Shown piece after piece: positions 8,566 through 17,228 of a stretch of 37,017 nt of DNA (its first letter is position 1; every line of letters begins with the position of its first letter). The stretch lies in the NCBI GenBank assembly GCA_007134165.1, contig SLLJ01000360.1:1-37017 (forward strand). Direction: 5' to 3'. The notes under the pieces are model-generated. The model saw only the letters and a list, made by a program, of their open reading frames with translations, ran no database searches and had not been told where the DNA came from. This DNA comes from Nitriliruptoraceae bacterium. GTDB lineage: Bacteria > Actinomycetota > Nitriliruptoria > Nitriliruptorales > Nitriliruptoraceae. The position numbers were made by a program, and so were the translations under genes.

Positions 8566-11500
8566 GTGCCCGCCAACCCTGGCGCGTACGTCCCGACCAC
8601 CCGGCTGCTGCCTCCGAGCCTGCCCGACCCGCACGTAGCCCGTCCCCGCATCGCGACGCTGCTCGACGAGGCGAGTCGCCACCCGCTGACCCTGGTGGTG
8701 GCCGGCGTCGGGTATGGCAAGTCCACGGCGCTTGCGGCCTGGGCCGCGGACCGACGTCTGTCGTGGTACGCCTGCACGACTCAGGACACCCGGCTCGTCA
8801 ACCTGCTCCAGGGGCTGGCCGCCGCCCTGCGTACCCGAGTCGTGCGCCTGCCTCCGGAGCTCGACTCGGCTGTCCGGGGGATCGCCGGACCCGACAGTGA
8901 CGATGCTGAACGGGCGGATGCGCTGGCCACCCTGCTGGCCGAGGCGATCGACGCGGCCGGCGGCGACCCGCTGCACCTGGTCGTCGACGACCTCGGACTG
9001 CTGCCCGAGGACAGCGGCGGCTCCCGGCTGGTGCAGGCGCTGGTCCGCCAGGCCCCCGCCCGGCTGCGCCTCGTTCTCGCCAGCGACGGCCGGCTGCCTG
9101 CGCTGCTGAGCCGAGGTCGTGGGACCCGGGAGCTTTCGGGCCGCGACCTGGCCTTCACCACCGAGGAGATCACCCAGCTGCTGCAGGCCACCGGCCCGGT
9201 CGGTCCCGAACTCGCCGAGCAGGTCCGCGAGGCGACCGCCGGATGGCCAGCAGCCGTCCGGCTGGTCGCCGAGGCGCTGCGCGACCGCAGCAGCGGGGAC
9301 GCCAGCGACATCCTCGCGCGCGTGCACCGTCGCACGGGCCGGTCCTTCGACCTGCTCGTCGACGAGGTGTTGCGCCGGATGCCCGTGGCCCACCGCGAGG
9401 TGCTGGCACGGTTGGTGCCGCTGCCCCAGATCACCGACCGGATGTGCCGCGACCTCGGGCTGAGCGAGGATCCCGAGGTTCTCAACGAGCTCGAACGGCG
9501 CGGGCTGCTGGTCGAACTCGACGATGCCGACGGCGCCCGGAGCCTGGCCCCGATGGTACGCGAGACGCTACGCCACGCCGCCCCGCTGGATCCCGACGAG
9601 CAGCAGCGGCTCGCGGTGCGGGCCGCCGGCTGGTACGAACGTGAGGGTCGGCTCGAAGACTCGCTGCAGCTGCTGGCCGAGTTCGGGACCGGCGACGAGA
9701 TCGCCCGGCTGCTGCGGGAGCAGGGGGCCCGGCTGGTCGCCACCGGGGCCTGCGCCACGGTCGTGCGGGCCATCGAGTGGCTCCCCGAGGCTCACCGCAC
9801 CACCGACATCCGGCTGGTGGAGAGCCATGCCCGCCAGGTGCTCGGCGACTGGGAGGGAGCGCTGGCCGCGTTCGAACAGCTGGGTGGGTCCGAGGATCCT
9901 CTGCCGGCGGCCACGGCCTGGCGCATGGGGCTGATCCACCACCTGCGGGGGGACCTGCGCGGGGCGCTGGCGACCTACGAACGGGGCATGGCCGATCCCA
10001 CCGCGGTCCCCCGGGCGCACCTGTTGGCGTGGTCGGCGACCGCCCGGTGGCTGCTCGGGGACACCGAAACCTGCCGAACCCAGGCCGAGGAGGCCTTCGC
10101 GCTCGCCCAGGACGCCGGCGACCCGGCCGCGCTGGCGATCTGCCACACGACCCTGGCTCTGATCGCCGCCGGGGACGGGGATCGCCGGGCCAACGACCAC
10201 CACTACCTGCGCGCCCTGGCCGCTGCCGAGGAAGCGGGCGACGTGTTGCAGCTGCTGCGCATCCGCTGCAATCGCGGTTCGCGGTCGCTGGAGGAGGGCG
10301 CCTACCACGACGCGCTCACCGAGCTCGAACTCGCGCTGCGGCTCGGAGAGGCCTCCGGGTACGCCGCCCTGCATGCCCTGTCGCTCTGCAACCGCGGCGA
10401 GACCCGGCTCAAGCTCGGTCGGCTCGAGGAGGCGATCGCCGACCACGAGATCGCCCGAGCGCTGTACCAGCGGATCGACTCGAGCATGGTGGCCTACGCC
10501 CTGCTCGGCCTCGGTGACGTGCACCGCACCCGGGGTGACCTCACCCTGGCACGGGCCGCCTACGAGGAAGCCGTCACCATCGCCCGAGACAGCGGGGACG
10601 CGCAGGGACTCAGCCCGTCGTTGGCCGGGCTGGCCCGCGTCGTCGCCGCCACCGACCTGCCGCTGGCCCGGGCCCTGGCCGAGGAGGCGGTGGACCGCAA
10701 CATCGGGCTCACGGCGGTCGGCGCCCACCTCGCAGCCGGGTTCGTGGCGCTGGCCAGCGACGATCACGCCACCGCGGTCACCCATGCCGAGCAGGCGCAG
10801 CGCGCCGCCCGGCAGCGCCGGGACCGTGCCGGGCTGGCCGAGTCACTGGAGTTGGCCGCCGTCCTCGCCGAGGATGCGCACCACGCAGTGACCCTGCTCG
10901 ACGAAGCGGTCTCGATCTGGCGCGACCTCGGCGACCCGATCGGGCAGGCCCGCGCCGAACTGGCCAGCGCCCGACTCGACCCCGACGGCGTGCGGCACAC
11001 CGCGGCGGCGCTGGCGGTACGGCGGCTCAACGCCGTGGGCGTACGGCTGCGCGCCACCGAGGCGGCGGGCACCCTGGCGGCGGTGGCCGAGCACCGCGCC
11101 CGGAACGTGGAGATCCGAACGCTGGGCGGCTTCACCGTGTGGCGCGACGGCGCTGCCGTGCCCCACGGCGCCTGGCAGTCACGCAAGGCACGGGACCTGA
11201 TCAAGATCCTCATCGCCCGGCACGGCCGCCCCACCTCCCGGGAGCAGTTGGCCGCCCTGCTGTGGCCTGACGAACCGCACGAGCAGGTCTCCAGCCGACT
11301 GTCGGGGCTGCTGTCGGTGGCCCGTAGCGTGCTCGACCCGGACAAGCGGCACGATGCCAACGCCTTCCTGGTCGCCGACCGGCACACCATCGGCCTGGAC
11401 CTGCGGCGGGTCAGCGTCGACGTCGAAACGTTCCTGGCCACCGCTACCGAAGGGCTGGCGCTGCGTACATCCGACCCGGAACGGGCGGCTGAGCTACTCG

Positions 11501-11844
11501 AAGAGGCCGAGGCCGCCTACACCGGCGACGCGCTCGAGGAGGACCCCTACGAGGAGTGGGCCATCCCGCTACGCGAGGAAGCCCGCGCTACCTACGTGTC
11601 CGTGGCACGCTCCCTGGCCCACGGGGCACTCGGAGCCAGGGACGCCGACCGGGCCGTGCGCTATCTGCTGCGCGTGCTCGAGCAGGACGCGTTCGACGAA
11701 CGAGCGCACCACGAGTTGATCCGCGCCCTGGCCACCGACGGCCGGCACGGCGAGGCCCGCCGCCGCTACCGGGTCTACACCACCCGGATGGCCGAACTCG
11801 GCGTCGCTGCCACCCCGCTCGCCGACCTCGTCGAACCCCGCTGA
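8566..11844 (+). CDS. Large STAND/LAL (MalT-like) regulator with TPR region and C-terminal winged-helix + BTAD (SARP-type) domain
   Basis: N-term RPRIATLLDEASRHPLTLVVAGVGYGKSTALAAWAADRRLSWYAC (P-loop), central TPR-like region, C-term VEIRTLGGFTVWRDGAAVPHGAWQSRKARDLIKILIARHGRPTSREQLAALLWPDEP...DRAVRYLLRVLEQDAFDERAHHELIRALATDGRHGEARRRYRVY (BTAD). GTG 8566 preceded by a GGGAGG-type RBS. Confidence 0.85.
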   Translation: MPANPGAYVPTTRLLPPSLPDPHVARPRIATLLDEASRHPLTLVVAGVGYGKSTALAAWAADRRLSWYACTTQDTRLVNLLQGLAAALRTRVVRLPPELDSAVRGIAGPDSDDAERADALATLLAEAIDAAGGDPLHLVVDDLGLLPEDSGGSRLVQALVRQAPARLRLVLASDGRLPALLSRGRGTRELSGRDLAFTTEEITQLLQATGPVGPELAEQVREATAGWPAAVRLVAEALRDRSSGDASDILARVHRRTGRSFDLLVDEVLRRMPVAHREVLARLVPLPQITDRMCRDLGLSEDPEVLNELERRGLLVELDDADGARSLAPMVRETLRHAAPLDPDEQQRLAVRAAGWYEREGRLEDSLQLLAEFGTGDEIARLLREQGARLVATGACATVVRAIEWLPEAHRTTDIRLVESHARQVLGDWEGALAAFEQLGGSEDPLPAATAWRMGLIHHLRGDLRGALATYERGMADPTAVPRAHLLAWSATARWLLGDTETCRTQAEEAFALAQDAGDPAALAICHTTLALIAAGDGDRRANDHHYLRALAAAEEAGDVLQLLRIRCNRGSRSLEEGAYHDALTELELALRLGEASGYAALHALSLCNRGETRLKLGRLEEAIADHEIARALYQRIDSSMVAYALLGLGDVHRTRGDLTLARAAYEEAVTIARDSGDAQGLSPSLAGLARVVAATDLPLARALAEEAVDRNIGLTAVGAHLAAGFVALASDDHATAVTHAEQAQRAARQRRDRAGLAESLELAAVLAEDAHHAVTLLDEAVSIWRDLGDPIGQARAELASARLDPDGVRHTAAALAVRRLNAVGVRLRATEAAGTLAAVAEHRARNVEIRTLGGFTVWRDGAAVPHGAWQSRKARDLIKILIARHGRPTSREQLAALLWPDEPHEQVSSRLSGLLSVARSVLDPDKRHDANAFLVADRHTIGLDLRRVSVDVETFLATATEGLALRTSDPERAAELLEEAEAAYTGDALEEDPYEEWAIPLREEARATYVSVARSLAHGALGARDADRAVRYLLRVLEQDAFDERAHHELIRALATDGRHGEARRRYRVYTTRMAELGVAATPLADLVEPR

Positions 11845-11926
11845 GCTCCCGTCCGGCTGCTCGTCCTGGCGCAGCCGGAAGCTCACCCGAAGCCGACCCG
11901 AAGGGTGGGCTGGCAACCTGTCGGGC

Positions 11927-12133
11927 ATGGACAGCTACCTCGTACGGATCTGGCGGCCCGCCGGGGCGACCACGGACGACGACCTACGCGGCGTCGTGAC
12001 CGACCTGGCGACCCGCACCACCACCACCTTCCCCGACCAGTCGGCACTGCTGCGTGTGCTGCAGACCCCGCACGTCGGGTCCCACGGCGAGCGCACCGAC
12101 CCACCCGAGCCGGTCACGGAGGTCGGTCCGTGA
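11927..12133 (+). CDS. Small conserved-looking protein (68 aa), translationally coupled to the downstream SARP regulator
   Basis: MDSYLVRIWRPAGATTDDDLRGVVTDLATRTTTTFPDQSALLRVLQTPH...; stop overlaps GTG 12130 of the next gene (GTGA). Confidence 0.6.
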   Translation: MDSYLVRIWRPAGATTDDDLRGVVTDLATRTTTTFPDQSALLRVLQTPHVGSHGERTDPPEPVTEVGP

Positions 12134-15030
12134 CACTGGTCGCGCTGCCGACACCGCCGGACACCGACCCGGATACCGGCCCGGTGACGCTGACGGTGCT
12201 CGGCAGCCTCGAGCTCCGCGTCGAAGGACGGGACCGCACACCCGCGGCCGCCAAACCACGGCAGCTGCTGACCACCCTCGGACTGCACCACAGAACGCCG
12301 CTGTGTGTGGACGTGCTCATCGACGAGCTCTGGGAGCGCCCACCGCGAACGGCGCGCAACGTCGTGCAGTCCTATGTCTCCCGGCTGCGTGCGGTGCTGC
12401 GCGACACCAGTGCGCACGTCATCGGCGGACCCGACGGCTACCTGCTCGACCTTCCGGCGCAAGCGATCGACGCCGCACACTTCGTCGCCGGCGCGCGGGC
12501 CGCCATGGACGCCGGGGAGCCAACCACCCGCAGCCGCCTGCTCGACGAGGCGCTGCGGCGGTGGCCAGACCAGCCACCGACCAAACTCCCGCTCGGTCCG
12601 CGGGCCCAGCGCGCCCTGGACACGCTGCTCGAGCAGCGCACCGACCTCGAAGAGGAGCGTGCCTGGGTGGCCGCTCGACTCGGTGACCACCAGCGGGCGG
12701 TGGTGCTGCTGCAGCGGCTGGTCGATACCGATCCGTTGCGCGAGCAGGCCTGGTGCCGGCTGATCGAAGCGCTCCAGCACAGCGGCCGCGACGCCGAGGC
12801 GCTGCGAGCCTACGAGCAGCTGCGCTGCGTGCTGCGCGACGAACTCGGCGTGTCCCCCGGCGATCGGGCGCAGGCGCTGCACGCACGCCTGCTACAGCGC
12901 GATCGCCACACCGGCTCCGCACTCGACCCGCCGAGCGGCTCGCCGCCGGCGATCAGGACCCGGCCGGCCATCCCCCTGGTTGGTCGGGACACCGAGCGAG
13001 CACAGCTGCGTGGCCTGCTGCGCAGCACCCCGCTCGTCACGCTGACCGGGCCGACGGGGGTGGGAAAGAGCTCGCTCGCCCTCGACCTGGTCGCGGACGC
13101 CGTGCCGGGGGTGGTCGGGGTGGCCGAGCTGTCCGACTGCCGCACGCACGAGCAGGTGGTGTCCGCGATCCGGGCAGCGATCGTGCCCGGGCTGCCGGTG
13201 GACGCCCGGCTCGACGACCTGGTGCGCGCCCTGACTGATCTCACCGGACTGCTGGTGATCGACGGCTGCGAGGTTGCGCTCGACGCCGTCGCCGCCGTGG
13301 TCGACCGGCTGATCCAGACCCCGGCCGGACCGCGGGTGCTGGCCACGAGCCTCGAGCCCCTGTGGCTCCGGGGCGAGCACCGGGTCGCACTTGGACCCCT
13401 GGCCGTCCCGCCAGCTGCGGCTGGCACCGACGCGATCCTCGCCACGCCATCGGTACGTCTGCTCGTCGACCGAGCCCGGGCTGCCGGCTTCACCGCCCCG
13501 ATCGACCATGGCGTGGCCACGGAGTTGGCCACCATCGCCCGAGCACTCGACGGACATCCGCTCTGCCTGGAGCTCGCCGCCGGGCGACTGGCCGCCCTGC
13601 CGCCCCACCGCGTCGCCACGAGGCTGCGCGATCCGCTTGCCCTGCTCGACCGCGGGAGCCGGGGCGGCCCGGACCGTCACCGGACGCTACAGGCGGCGAT
13701 CGCGGCCAACCTCCGACTGCTGCACCGATCCGAACAGCGGCTGCTGTCCCGGCTCGCCGTGTTCTGCTCGCCGGCCTCCGCCGAGGACCTCCACGCAGTC
13801 GCCGCACTGCCCGGCCTGGACCTCGAGGCCACCGAGGATGCCCTGGACCGGTTGGTCGCGACCTCGCTGGTGCAGCCCCACGAGGGCCGGTTCACGATGC
13901 TCAGCTCGGTGCGAGGCGCTGCCCGCCGAGGACTGGACGAGGACCCGGACCGCGACCAGGTGCTCGCCGCGCACACCTGCTGGGTGCTCGGACAGGTACG
14001 TGGCGCGGAGCCGGGACTGCGTGGCCACGCACGCCGGCGGTGGTGGCAGCGGCTGACCGATCGCAGCTCCGACGTTCACGCCGCCATCGACCGGGCGATC
14101 GAGGCCGGCGAGGTCCCCGCCGCGGTCCAGCTGGCGCAATCCATGTGGTGGTTCTGGTACCTGCGCGGCGAACTGCGTGACGGCCACGACCGGCTCCGTC
14201 GGATCCTCGCGCTCCCGGCTGCGTCGGAGCATCCGACCGTCGGTCGAATCCGGGTCTACGCCGCCTGCTTCCGGGTGCTGCTCGGGGACCGTACGACCGG
14301 CGGCGCCGAAGCCGCCCACGCCGGTGCCCGACAGCGTGCCGTCGGGGATGTCCGCACCGCCGGCGAGGCGAGCAGCGTGGTCGCGCTGGCTGCCCTGCAG
14401 GAAGGTGATCTGCCTATGGCGCGGCGCTTCGCCGATGAGGCGCTCACGCTCCACCGCGCCGACGACGACCCCTGGTGTGTGGCCGCAGCCGGGCTACTGG
14501 CCGCCACGCTCCGGCTCATCGCCGGGGACGCCGCCGGCGCAGCCCCGTTGGCCGCCGAGAGCCTGCAAGGGTTCGCGCGGCTCGGCGACCTGCATGGCGT
14601 CGCCGATGCCGCCCAACTGCGCGCCGATCTGGCGCGGCGGGGCGGCGCACTCACCGAAGCCGCCGGCTGGTTGGCCACCGCCTTCGATGCTGCACGCGAG
14701 GCCGACCATGCCGCGGGCGTGGCCGCCACGACCCTCCGACTGGCGCGCCTGCGCCTGCATCTGGGCGATTCCGACGAGGCGGTGCGCACCCTGGGAGCCG
14801 CCCGGCTCCTCCAGCGACGCAGCGCCACCACCGACCTCGGACTGCTGGCCGAGGCGGATGCCGCCATCATCGCCGCCACCGAGGCCGAACTCGGTCCGGC
14901 CTGCGTCGAGCGTCTGCTCGGGCAGGGAGCGGGCCGGGATCCGACCGAACTGTTCGCGCCACTGGCACGGGCCATGACGGTCCACGGGCAACCGACCCGG
15001 CAACGGCATCGCGATCCCGTGGCCAACTGA
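12130..15030 (+). CDS. SARP/AfsR-family regulator: N-terminal winged helix + BTAD, central STAND ATPase, C-terminal TPR-like
   Basis: VTLTVLGSLELRVEGRDRTPAAAKPRQLLTTLGLHHRTPLCVDVLIDELWERPPRTARNVVQSYVSRLRAVLRD (SARP winged helix), GRDAEALRAYEQLRCVLRDELGVSPGDRAQALHARLL (BTAD), LVTLTGPTGVGKSSLALDLVADAV (P-loop). Confidence 0.88.
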   Translation: MTLVALPTPPDTDPDTGPVTLTVLGSLELRVEGRDRTPAAAKPRQLLTTLGLHHRTPLCVDVLIDELWERPPRTARNVVQSYVSRLRAVLRDTSAHVIGGPDGYLLDLPAQAIDAAHFVAGARAAMDAGEPTTRSRLLDEALRRWPDQPPTKLPLGPRAQRALDTLLEQRTDLEEERAWVAARLGDHQRAVVLLQRLVDTDPLREQAWCRLIEALQHSGRDAEALRAYEQLRCVLRDELGVSPGDRAQALHARLLQRDRHTGSALDPPSGSPPAIRTRPAIPLVGRDTERAQLRGLLRSTPLVTLTGPTGVGKSSLALDLVADAVPGVVGVAELSDCRTHEQVVSAIRAAIVPGLPVDARLDDLVRALTDLTGLLVIDGCEVALDAVAAVVDRLIQTPAGPRVLATSLEPLWLRGEHRVALGPLAVPPAAAGTDAILATPSVRLLVDRARAAGFTAPIDHGVATELATIARALDGHPLCLELAAGRLAALPPHRVATRLRDPLALLDRGSRGGPDRHRTLQAAIAANLRLLHRSEQRLLSRLAVFCSPASAEDLHAVAALPGLDLEATEDALDRLVATSLVQPHEGRFTMLSSVRGAARRGLDEDPDRDQVLAAHTCWVLGQVRGAEPGLRGHARRRWWQRLTDRSSDVHAAIDRAIEAGEVPAAVQLAQSMWWFWYLRGELRDGHDRLRRILALPAASEHPTVGRIRVYAACFRVLLGDRTTGGAEAAHAGARQRAVGDVRTAGEASSVVALAALQEGDLPMARRFADEALTLHRADDDPWCVAAAGLLAATLRLIAGDAAGAAPLAAESLQGFARLGDLHGVADAAQLRADLARRGGALTEAAGWLATAFDAAREADHAAGVAATTLRLARLRLHLGDSDEAVRTLGAARLLQRRSATTDLGLLAEADAAIIAATEAELGPACVERLLGQGAGRDPTELFAPLARAMTVHGQPTRQRHRDPVAN

Positions 15031-15061
15031 CCTCCAGCGCGCGGCTGCCCGCGGGCGCCTG

Positions 15062-15097
15062 CGGTCCTCGCGGTCCTTTCGGTCCTCGCGGTCCTCG
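15062..15097. repeat. Four tandem 9-bp repeats cggtcctcg (one degenerate)
   Basis: cggtcctcg cggtccttt cggtcctcg cggtcctcg read directly. Confidence 0.9.
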
Positions 15098-15155
15098 CGG
15101 CGACGCCGGGCGGCTCCAGCGGCCCGCAGCCGGGTCCCGACACGCGTCGGTCGGA

Positions 15156-15205
15156 GTTGTGTCCTGCATTTCGAGGCCCCGGGGCCTCGAAATGCAGGAC
15201 ACAAC
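15156..15205. terminator. Perfect 50-bp palindrome (25-bp arms, no loop) at a convergent gene junction; candidate bidirectional terminator or repetitive palindromic element
   Basis: gttgtgtcctgcatttcgaggcccc|ggggcctcgaaatgcaggacacaac; arms are exact reverse complements. Confidence 0.75.
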
Positions 15206-15230
15206 GGGTCGGCGGCGAGCACCGGACGAG

Positions 15231-17168
15231 CTACTCGACGAAGCCTCCCAGATCATCGAGGTCGGACCCGATCGTCGGGTCGATCCCGTCCTCGTCGTCG
15301 TCGACTCCCAGGGCGTCGTGGCCGCCGCCGGCGCCGTCCAGCGCCGTGAGCTGACCCTCGATCGAAGCCGCCAGCTCCGGGGCAGCCGACCCCGGACCGC
15401 CGATGTCGGGTCCGGGCCCACCGACGGGGGCGTCCTCGTCCTCGTCGCTGCCGGGTGCTCCGGTGCCGAACCCGCCCGGGGGCGGTGCGGCCCCTCCCCC
15501 GGCGGCCTGCAGCGCCACGTTGTCCAGGCTGTGCTCGTCGGGGACGGCGATCGCCTCGTCATCGAGCGCCGGCGTGGTCTGACCTCCGGGTCCCTGGTTC
15601 TCGACCGCCATGCGCATCAGCCGCAGTGTTTCCGCGCCCATCGGGGAGAGCAGGAACTCGTGGAGCGCCTGCTCGCTTCCGAGGTCCACCTCGATCAGTC
15701 CACCACCGATCTGCTGCTCGAGTCCCCGGATCATCACCTCGCGCTCGGCGGCGAAGGCCGGGTTGGTCAGCAGGGCCTCGACGGCCTGCTCGTGGTCCAC
15801 GTGGTGGTCCGCTGGGGAGGGCATGCCCTCGTCCCCGGCTTCGCCCTCGTCCCCCGCGGCGGAGTCGGCGGCGTCAGGCACCTCGTCCTCGGCCTCGGGG
15901 TCCTCGTCACCGCCCCCGTCGTCGTCATCGTCGTCGTCATCGTCTTCGCCGTCGTCGCTGCCGTCGGACGACGACGATCCCGAGGTGCGGTGATCCTCGG
16001 ACGGCGTCGACGAGCTCTGGGTGTCCTGGACCTCTCCCTGCTGGTACGTCTTGGTCGAGCCGTCCGTGAAGGTGACGATGACCGAGTCACCGGTGACCTC
16101 GACGGACTCGATGTCGGCGAGATGGTGGGAGGGATCGTTGATGAGGTCGCGGGCGATCTCCTTGGCGACCTCCGTGGGCAGCGCGTCGTGGGCGAGCCCG
16201 AGTGCCGCGTTGGCCGTCGCCTGGTTGGCGTCCACGTCGGTCCCGGCAGGGACCGTGCTCAGGGCCTCCCCCTTCTCGGATCCGAAGGTGGCCTTGTGGA
16301 AGGTGAGGTTGCCCTGGGCGTCCTCGGTGACGGTTCCCCCCATCATCTCGTAGTCGTCGGCGGCCTGCTGCGCGGAGCGCGAGGGCATGGTGTCGACGTG
16401 GTCGTAGCCACCGAGCTCGGCCCGAGTTGCCTGCTCGACCGCGCCGACAAGCTGCTGGTCGTTCATGCCGGCGGTGTCGATGCCGAACCCGTTGGCGTAG
16501 TCGTGCAGCCACTGTCGGATCTCGCCGTCGCTCATGCCTGCGGCCAGCTGGTCCTTGACGCCGCCGGGGACGGCCTCACCGAGCGTCAGACCGTGGTCGA
16601 CCAGCGAGTCGGCGTCGAAGTCGTCCGGGTCGAAGCTGGTCGGTGGCCCGCGGGCGGCGTCGACCGCGGTCACGTCGTGCGAGGACGCAAGCCGCGGGTG
16701 GTCGTCGGCCGAGTCGGACTGCCGGTCGCCCGCATCCAGGTCGGCCGCGTCGGCCTGCCGGTGGTCCGCCCCCTCGTCGGTCGTCCGTTCGAAGCTCCCG
16801 GTCTCCTCCTCGACCTTCTCCCACCTCGCGGCGCCGTCGTCCTCGTCCGCGCCCACGACGATGAGCCCGTGGTCCGCGTCCTCGACGTCGACGACGGCTG
16901 CCTCCTCGGGTTCCTCGACGACTCGGACGGCTGCCCCCTCGGGCTCCTCGATGAAGCGGGCAGGTGCTACCTCGGAGTCCTCGCCCCCAAGCTCGGAATC
17001 GACGCGTGCGGTGGGCTCCGACGACTCGTCGGATGCATCCTCGGCCTCGACGTCGGTCTCCTCCTCGCGTGTGGTACGCACCGGCGACTCGTCGGACGCG
17101 TCGGCGTCCTCCCGCCGGTCACGGTCCTCGCGCTCGGCGGCGGTGTCTCTCGGGTCACGGTCGGTCAC
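15231..17168 (-). CDS. Highly acidic, low-complexity orphan protein (645 aa) encoded downstream of the Hsp70-like gene
   Basis: GTG start, G-rich RBS-like stretch, 60 bp gap to the Hsp70 gene. D/E-rich N- and C-terminal parts and a DGEDDDDDDDDDGGGDED tract. Two ordered-looking segments: MSDGEIRQWLHDYANGFGIDTAGMNDQQLVGAVEQATRAELGG...VEVTGDSVIVTFTDGSTKTYQQGEV and EQAVEALLTNPAFAAEREVMIRGLEQQIGGGLIEVDLGSEQALHEFLLSPMGAETLRLMRMAVENQ. Confidence 0.7.
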   Translation of the reverse strand: MTDRDPRDTAAEREDRDRREDADASDESPVRTTREEETDVEAEDASDESSEPTARVDSELGGEDSEVAPARFIEEPEGAAVRVVEEPEEAAVVDVEDADHGLIVVGADEDDGAARWEKVEEETGSFERTTDEGADHRQADAADLDAGDRQSDSADDHPRLASSHDVTAVDAARGPPTSFDPDDFDADSLVDHGLTLGEAVPGGVKDQLAAGMSDGEIRQWLHDYANGFGIDTAGMNDQQLVGAVEQATRAELGGYDHVDTMPSRSAQQAADDYEMMGGTVTEDAQGNLTFHKATFGSEKGEALSTVPAGTDVDANQATANAALGLAHDALPTEVAKEIARDLINDPSHHLADIESVEVTGDSVIVTFTDGSTKTYQQGEVQDTQSSSTPSEDHRTSGSSSSDGSDDGEDDDDDDDDDGGGDEDPEAEDEVPDAADSAAGDEGEAGDEGMPSPADHHVDHEQAVEALLTNPAFAAEREVMIRGLEQQIGGGLIEVDLGSEQALHEFLLSPMGAETLRLMRMAVENQGPGGQTTPALDDEAIAVPDEHSLDNVALQAAGGGAAPPPGGFGTGAPGSDEDEDAPVGGPGPDIGGPGSAAPELAASIEGQLTALDGAGGGHDALGVDDDEDGIDPTIGSDLDDLGGFVE

Positions 17169-17228
17169 GTCGTACCCCCCTGTTCCGAGGCGGTCAACGG
17201 TTCGTTCGACGTCGTCGGGGAACCGACC

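Noticed and set aside
5472-8777. 1101-aa minus-strand ORF
   Set aside because: Fully antisense to the clear alcohol dehydrogenase and typA; composition (GQ/V/R-rich, no domain) is typical of a high-GC shadow ORF.
15040-15130. Collagen-like GPRGPFGPRGPRGD (plus) / GPRGPKGPRGP (minus) peptide
   Set aside because: Arises from the 9-bp tandem repeat in an intergenic gap; no supported ORF, start or RBS in either frame.
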